Assembly: GCA_014380205.1 (NCBI GenBank)
Contig: JACMKH010000258.1
Coordinates: 1 to 13,452, forward strand
Length of the DNA stretch: 13,452 nucleotides
Direction: 5' to 3'
Origin: Sphingomonadaceae bacterium
GTDB taxonomy: Bacteria > Pseudomonadota > Alphaproteobacteria > Sphingomonadales > Sphingomonadaceae
Numbering within the stretch: position 1 is the first letter of the stretch; the number at the start of each line of letters is the position of its first letter. The notes under the pieces were generated by a model. That model was not told where the DNA came from. It worked only from the letters and a program-made list of their open reading frames with translations, and did no database searches. The translations under genes were made by a program, and so were the position numbers. Of the stretch, positions 11,719-13,452 are shown in pieces.

Positions 11719-13452
11719 ATGCCGCTTCGCGCGCTGCTCGCCGCAACCTCGCTCGTCGCGCTCGCGACCCCCGCCCTCGCCCAGGAAAGCCCTTCCGTGC
11801 CCCAGACCGCCGCCGCCATGACCGCCTCGAGCCTCCCCGCGCCCCCCGTCGCCGAGCGGCGGCCGCACAGCTTCACGATGCACGGGATCACCGTCGAGGA
11901 CCCCTATTTCTGGATGAAGGACCAGAGCTATCCGACCGTCGACGATCCCGACGTGCTCGCCTATCTCAACGCTGAGAACGCCTATTTTCGCGCGGTGATG
12001 GCGCCGCACCAGGCGCTGATCGACACGCTTTACAATGAGATGCGCGGGCGGCTGGTCGAGAACGAATCGACCGTGCCCGTGCCCTATCGCGGCTTCGAAT
12101 ATTGGACCGAATATCAGCCGGGGCAGGATTATCGCCGCCATATGCGGCGTGCCGTCGGCGGCGGCGAAGCCCAGCTGCTGCTCGACGAGAACGCGCTCGC
12201 CGAGGGTCACGCCCAGTTCGATCTCGGCACCGCGCAGGTCAGCCCCGACGGGCGCTATCTCGCCTATTCGACCGACACCGAAGGCGCGGAGCGCTATGTC
12301 CTGCGCGTCCGCGACCTGACGACCATGACCGACCTCCCCGATGCGATCCCCGGCACGCTCGGGGGCATCGCGTGGAGCGCCGATTCGCGGACGATCCTTT
12401 ACGGGCTGGTCAACGCAAACTGGCGGGTCGACACGATCAAGCGCCACACGCTCGGCGAGGATGTCGCCGCCGACGCGACCGTCTATCACGAGCAGGACGA
12501 CGGCTTCCAGGTCGGCCTCGACACGACGCAGTCCGAGCGCTTCATCACGCTGAGCGCGGCCGACAATGTCACCAACGAAGTCTATCTGATCCCCGCCGAC
12601 AACCCCGCCGCCGCGCCCGCGCTGATCTCGCCGCGCGAGACCAACCGGCTCTACAGTGTCGAAGAGCGCGACGGCGCGCTCTACATCGCGACCAACGACA
12701 AACATGTGAACTTCCGCCTCGTCACCGCGCCGGTCGCAAGCCCGTCCGAATGGACCGAGCTGCGCACGGGCTCTGACGATTTCTACATCACCGGCCTCAC
12801 CACCTTTCAGGATTTCTACGTCGTCGAGGGCCGCGAGCGCGGGCTCGATCAGGTCGAGATCGTCCGCTACGCGTCCGATCAGGGGGGCGGCGCGCCGGTC
12901 CGCGTGACCTTCCCCGAGGCGAGCTACGACGCGGGGCTCGGCCCCGTCGCCGATTTCGACGTCGATGCGATCCGGATCGATTACGAATCGATGGTCACCC
13001 CCGAGACCGATTACAGCTACGACATCGCCTCGGCCGCGCTGACCACGCTCAAGGTCCAGGAAATCCCCTCGGGCTACGACGCCTCGCATTATGTCACCGA
13101 GCGGTTGATGATCGAGGCGCGCGACGGCACTCACGTCCCGGTCAGCCTCGTCCATCGCCGCGACGTGACGGTGGGCCCCGAGACGCCGGTGCACCTCTAC
13201 GCCTATGGCGCCTACGGCTATGCGATCCCGCCGGGCTTCTCGACGCGCCAGCTCAGCCTGATCGACCGCGGCTTCATCTTCGCGATCGCGCACATCCGCG
13301 GCGGCGACGATCTCGGCTATCAATGGTATCTCGACGGCAAGCTCGAGCGGCGGACCAACAGCTTCAACGATTTCGTCGATGTCGCGCGCGGCCTGATCGC
13401 GCGCGGCTACAGCTCGCCCGGGCGGATCGCCGCCTCGGGCGGCTCGGCCGGC
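11719..13452 (+). CDS. Prolyl oligopeptidase family (S9A) serine peptidase, oligopeptidase B-like, exported (partial at C-terminus)
   Basis: A signal peptide (1-21, ending TPALA|Q) points to the periplasm. The product then shows the S9A N-terminal signature (about 44-68, VEDPYFWMKD), a seven-bladed propeller gate (about 100-450, for example VSPDGRYLAYS), and the start of the alpha/beta-hydrolase domain: YAYGAYGY (494-501), HIRGGDDLGYQWYLDGK (525-541) and GGSAG with nucleophile Ser576. The window ends two codons later, so the catalytic Asp and His are outside. The RGG...WYxDGK...SFNDF pattern is closer to oligopeptidase B (cleavage after Lys/Arg) than to true prolyl oligopeptidase, but specificity residues cannot be settled here. 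The start at 11719 is chosen because it supplies the signal peptide and has GGAAAGG upstream; ATG 11818 would give a cytosolic form. Confidence 0.93.
   Translation, partial: MPLRALLAATSLVALATPALAQESPSVPQTAAAMTASSLPAPPVAERRPHSFTMHGITVEDPYFWMKDQSYPTVDDPDVLAYLNAENAYFRAVMAPHQALIDTLYNEMRGRLVENESTVPVPYRGFEYWTEYQPGQDYRRHMRRAVGGGEAQLLLDENALAEGHAQFDLGTAQVSPDGRYLAYSTDTEGAERYVLRVRDLTTMTDLPDAIPGTLGGIAWSADSRTILYGLVNANWRVDTIKRHTLGEDVAADATVYHEQDDGFQVGLDTTQSERFITLSAADNVTNEVYLIPADNPAAAPALISPRETNRLYSVEERDGALYIATNDKHVNFRLVTAPVASPSEWTELRTGSDDFYITGLTTFQDFYVVEGRERGLDQVEIVRYASDQGGGAPVRVTFPEASYDAGLGPVADFDVDAIRIDYESMVTPETDYSYDIASAALTTLKVQEIPSGYDASHYVTERLMIEARDGTHVPVSLVHRRDVTVGPETPVHLYAYGAYGYAIPPGFSTRQLSLIDRGFIFAIAHIRGGDDLGYQWYLDGKLERRTNSFNDFVDVARGLIARGYSSPGRIAASGGSAG

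Noticed and set aside
11542..13323. 593-codon minus-strand open frame opposite the S9 peptidase
   Set aside because: It overlaps both divergent peptidase genes and is Asp/Arg/Val-rich with no domain; the plus strand has a signal peptide and the GGSAG motif.

Overview
The window looks like a chromosomal segment of a high-GC alphaproteobacterium, most likely of the order Sphingomonadales. This is an inference from codon and base composition, the style of PutA, the Crp-family regulator and the peptidases, and two small alphaproteobacterial-type proteins. No RNA gene, transposase, integrase or CRISPR array is visible. No gap between genes exceeds 300 bases.

Layout from left to right: (1) positions 2193 down to the left edge, minus strand: the N-terminal 731 residues of PutA, the bifunctional proline dehydrogenase / glutamate-semialdehyde dehydrogenase. 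A perfect 31-bp inverted repeat element sits in frame in the linker between its two enzymes. (2) 2456-5264, plus strand: a two-gene operon of visibly lower GC, encoding an exported trypsin-like serine protease and an unrecognised exported protein with a glycine-zipper-like segment. (3) 8004-5422, minus strand: a large RTX protein, probably secreted by a type I system, made of seven propeller-like repeats, two bacterial Ig/cadherin-like domains and 18 contiguous nonapeptide repeats. (4) 8855-8133, minus strand: a Crp/Fnr-type regulator directly upstream of the RTX gene. (5) 9045-9341 (plus) and 9644-9441 (minus): two small proteins facing each other. (6) 11638-9809, minus strand: an M24B Xaa-Pro aminopeptidase. 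It is divergent from (7) 11719 to the right edge, plus strand: a periplasmic S9A peptidase resembling oligopeptidase B, cut just after its GGSAG nucleophile motif.

How they fit together: PutA oxidises proline to glutamate, while the two right-hand peptidases can break down peptides, one of them specifically at Xaa-Pro bonds. That gives a loose proline and peptide utilisation theme, but the genes are separated by about 7.6 kb and need not be co-regulated. The RTX protein and the regulator beside it may form a surface or secretion module.

The best candidates for something undescribed are the lower-GC exported protease plus glycine-zipper protein pair at 2456-5264, and the in-frame palindromic element that has become part of the PutA polypeptide.
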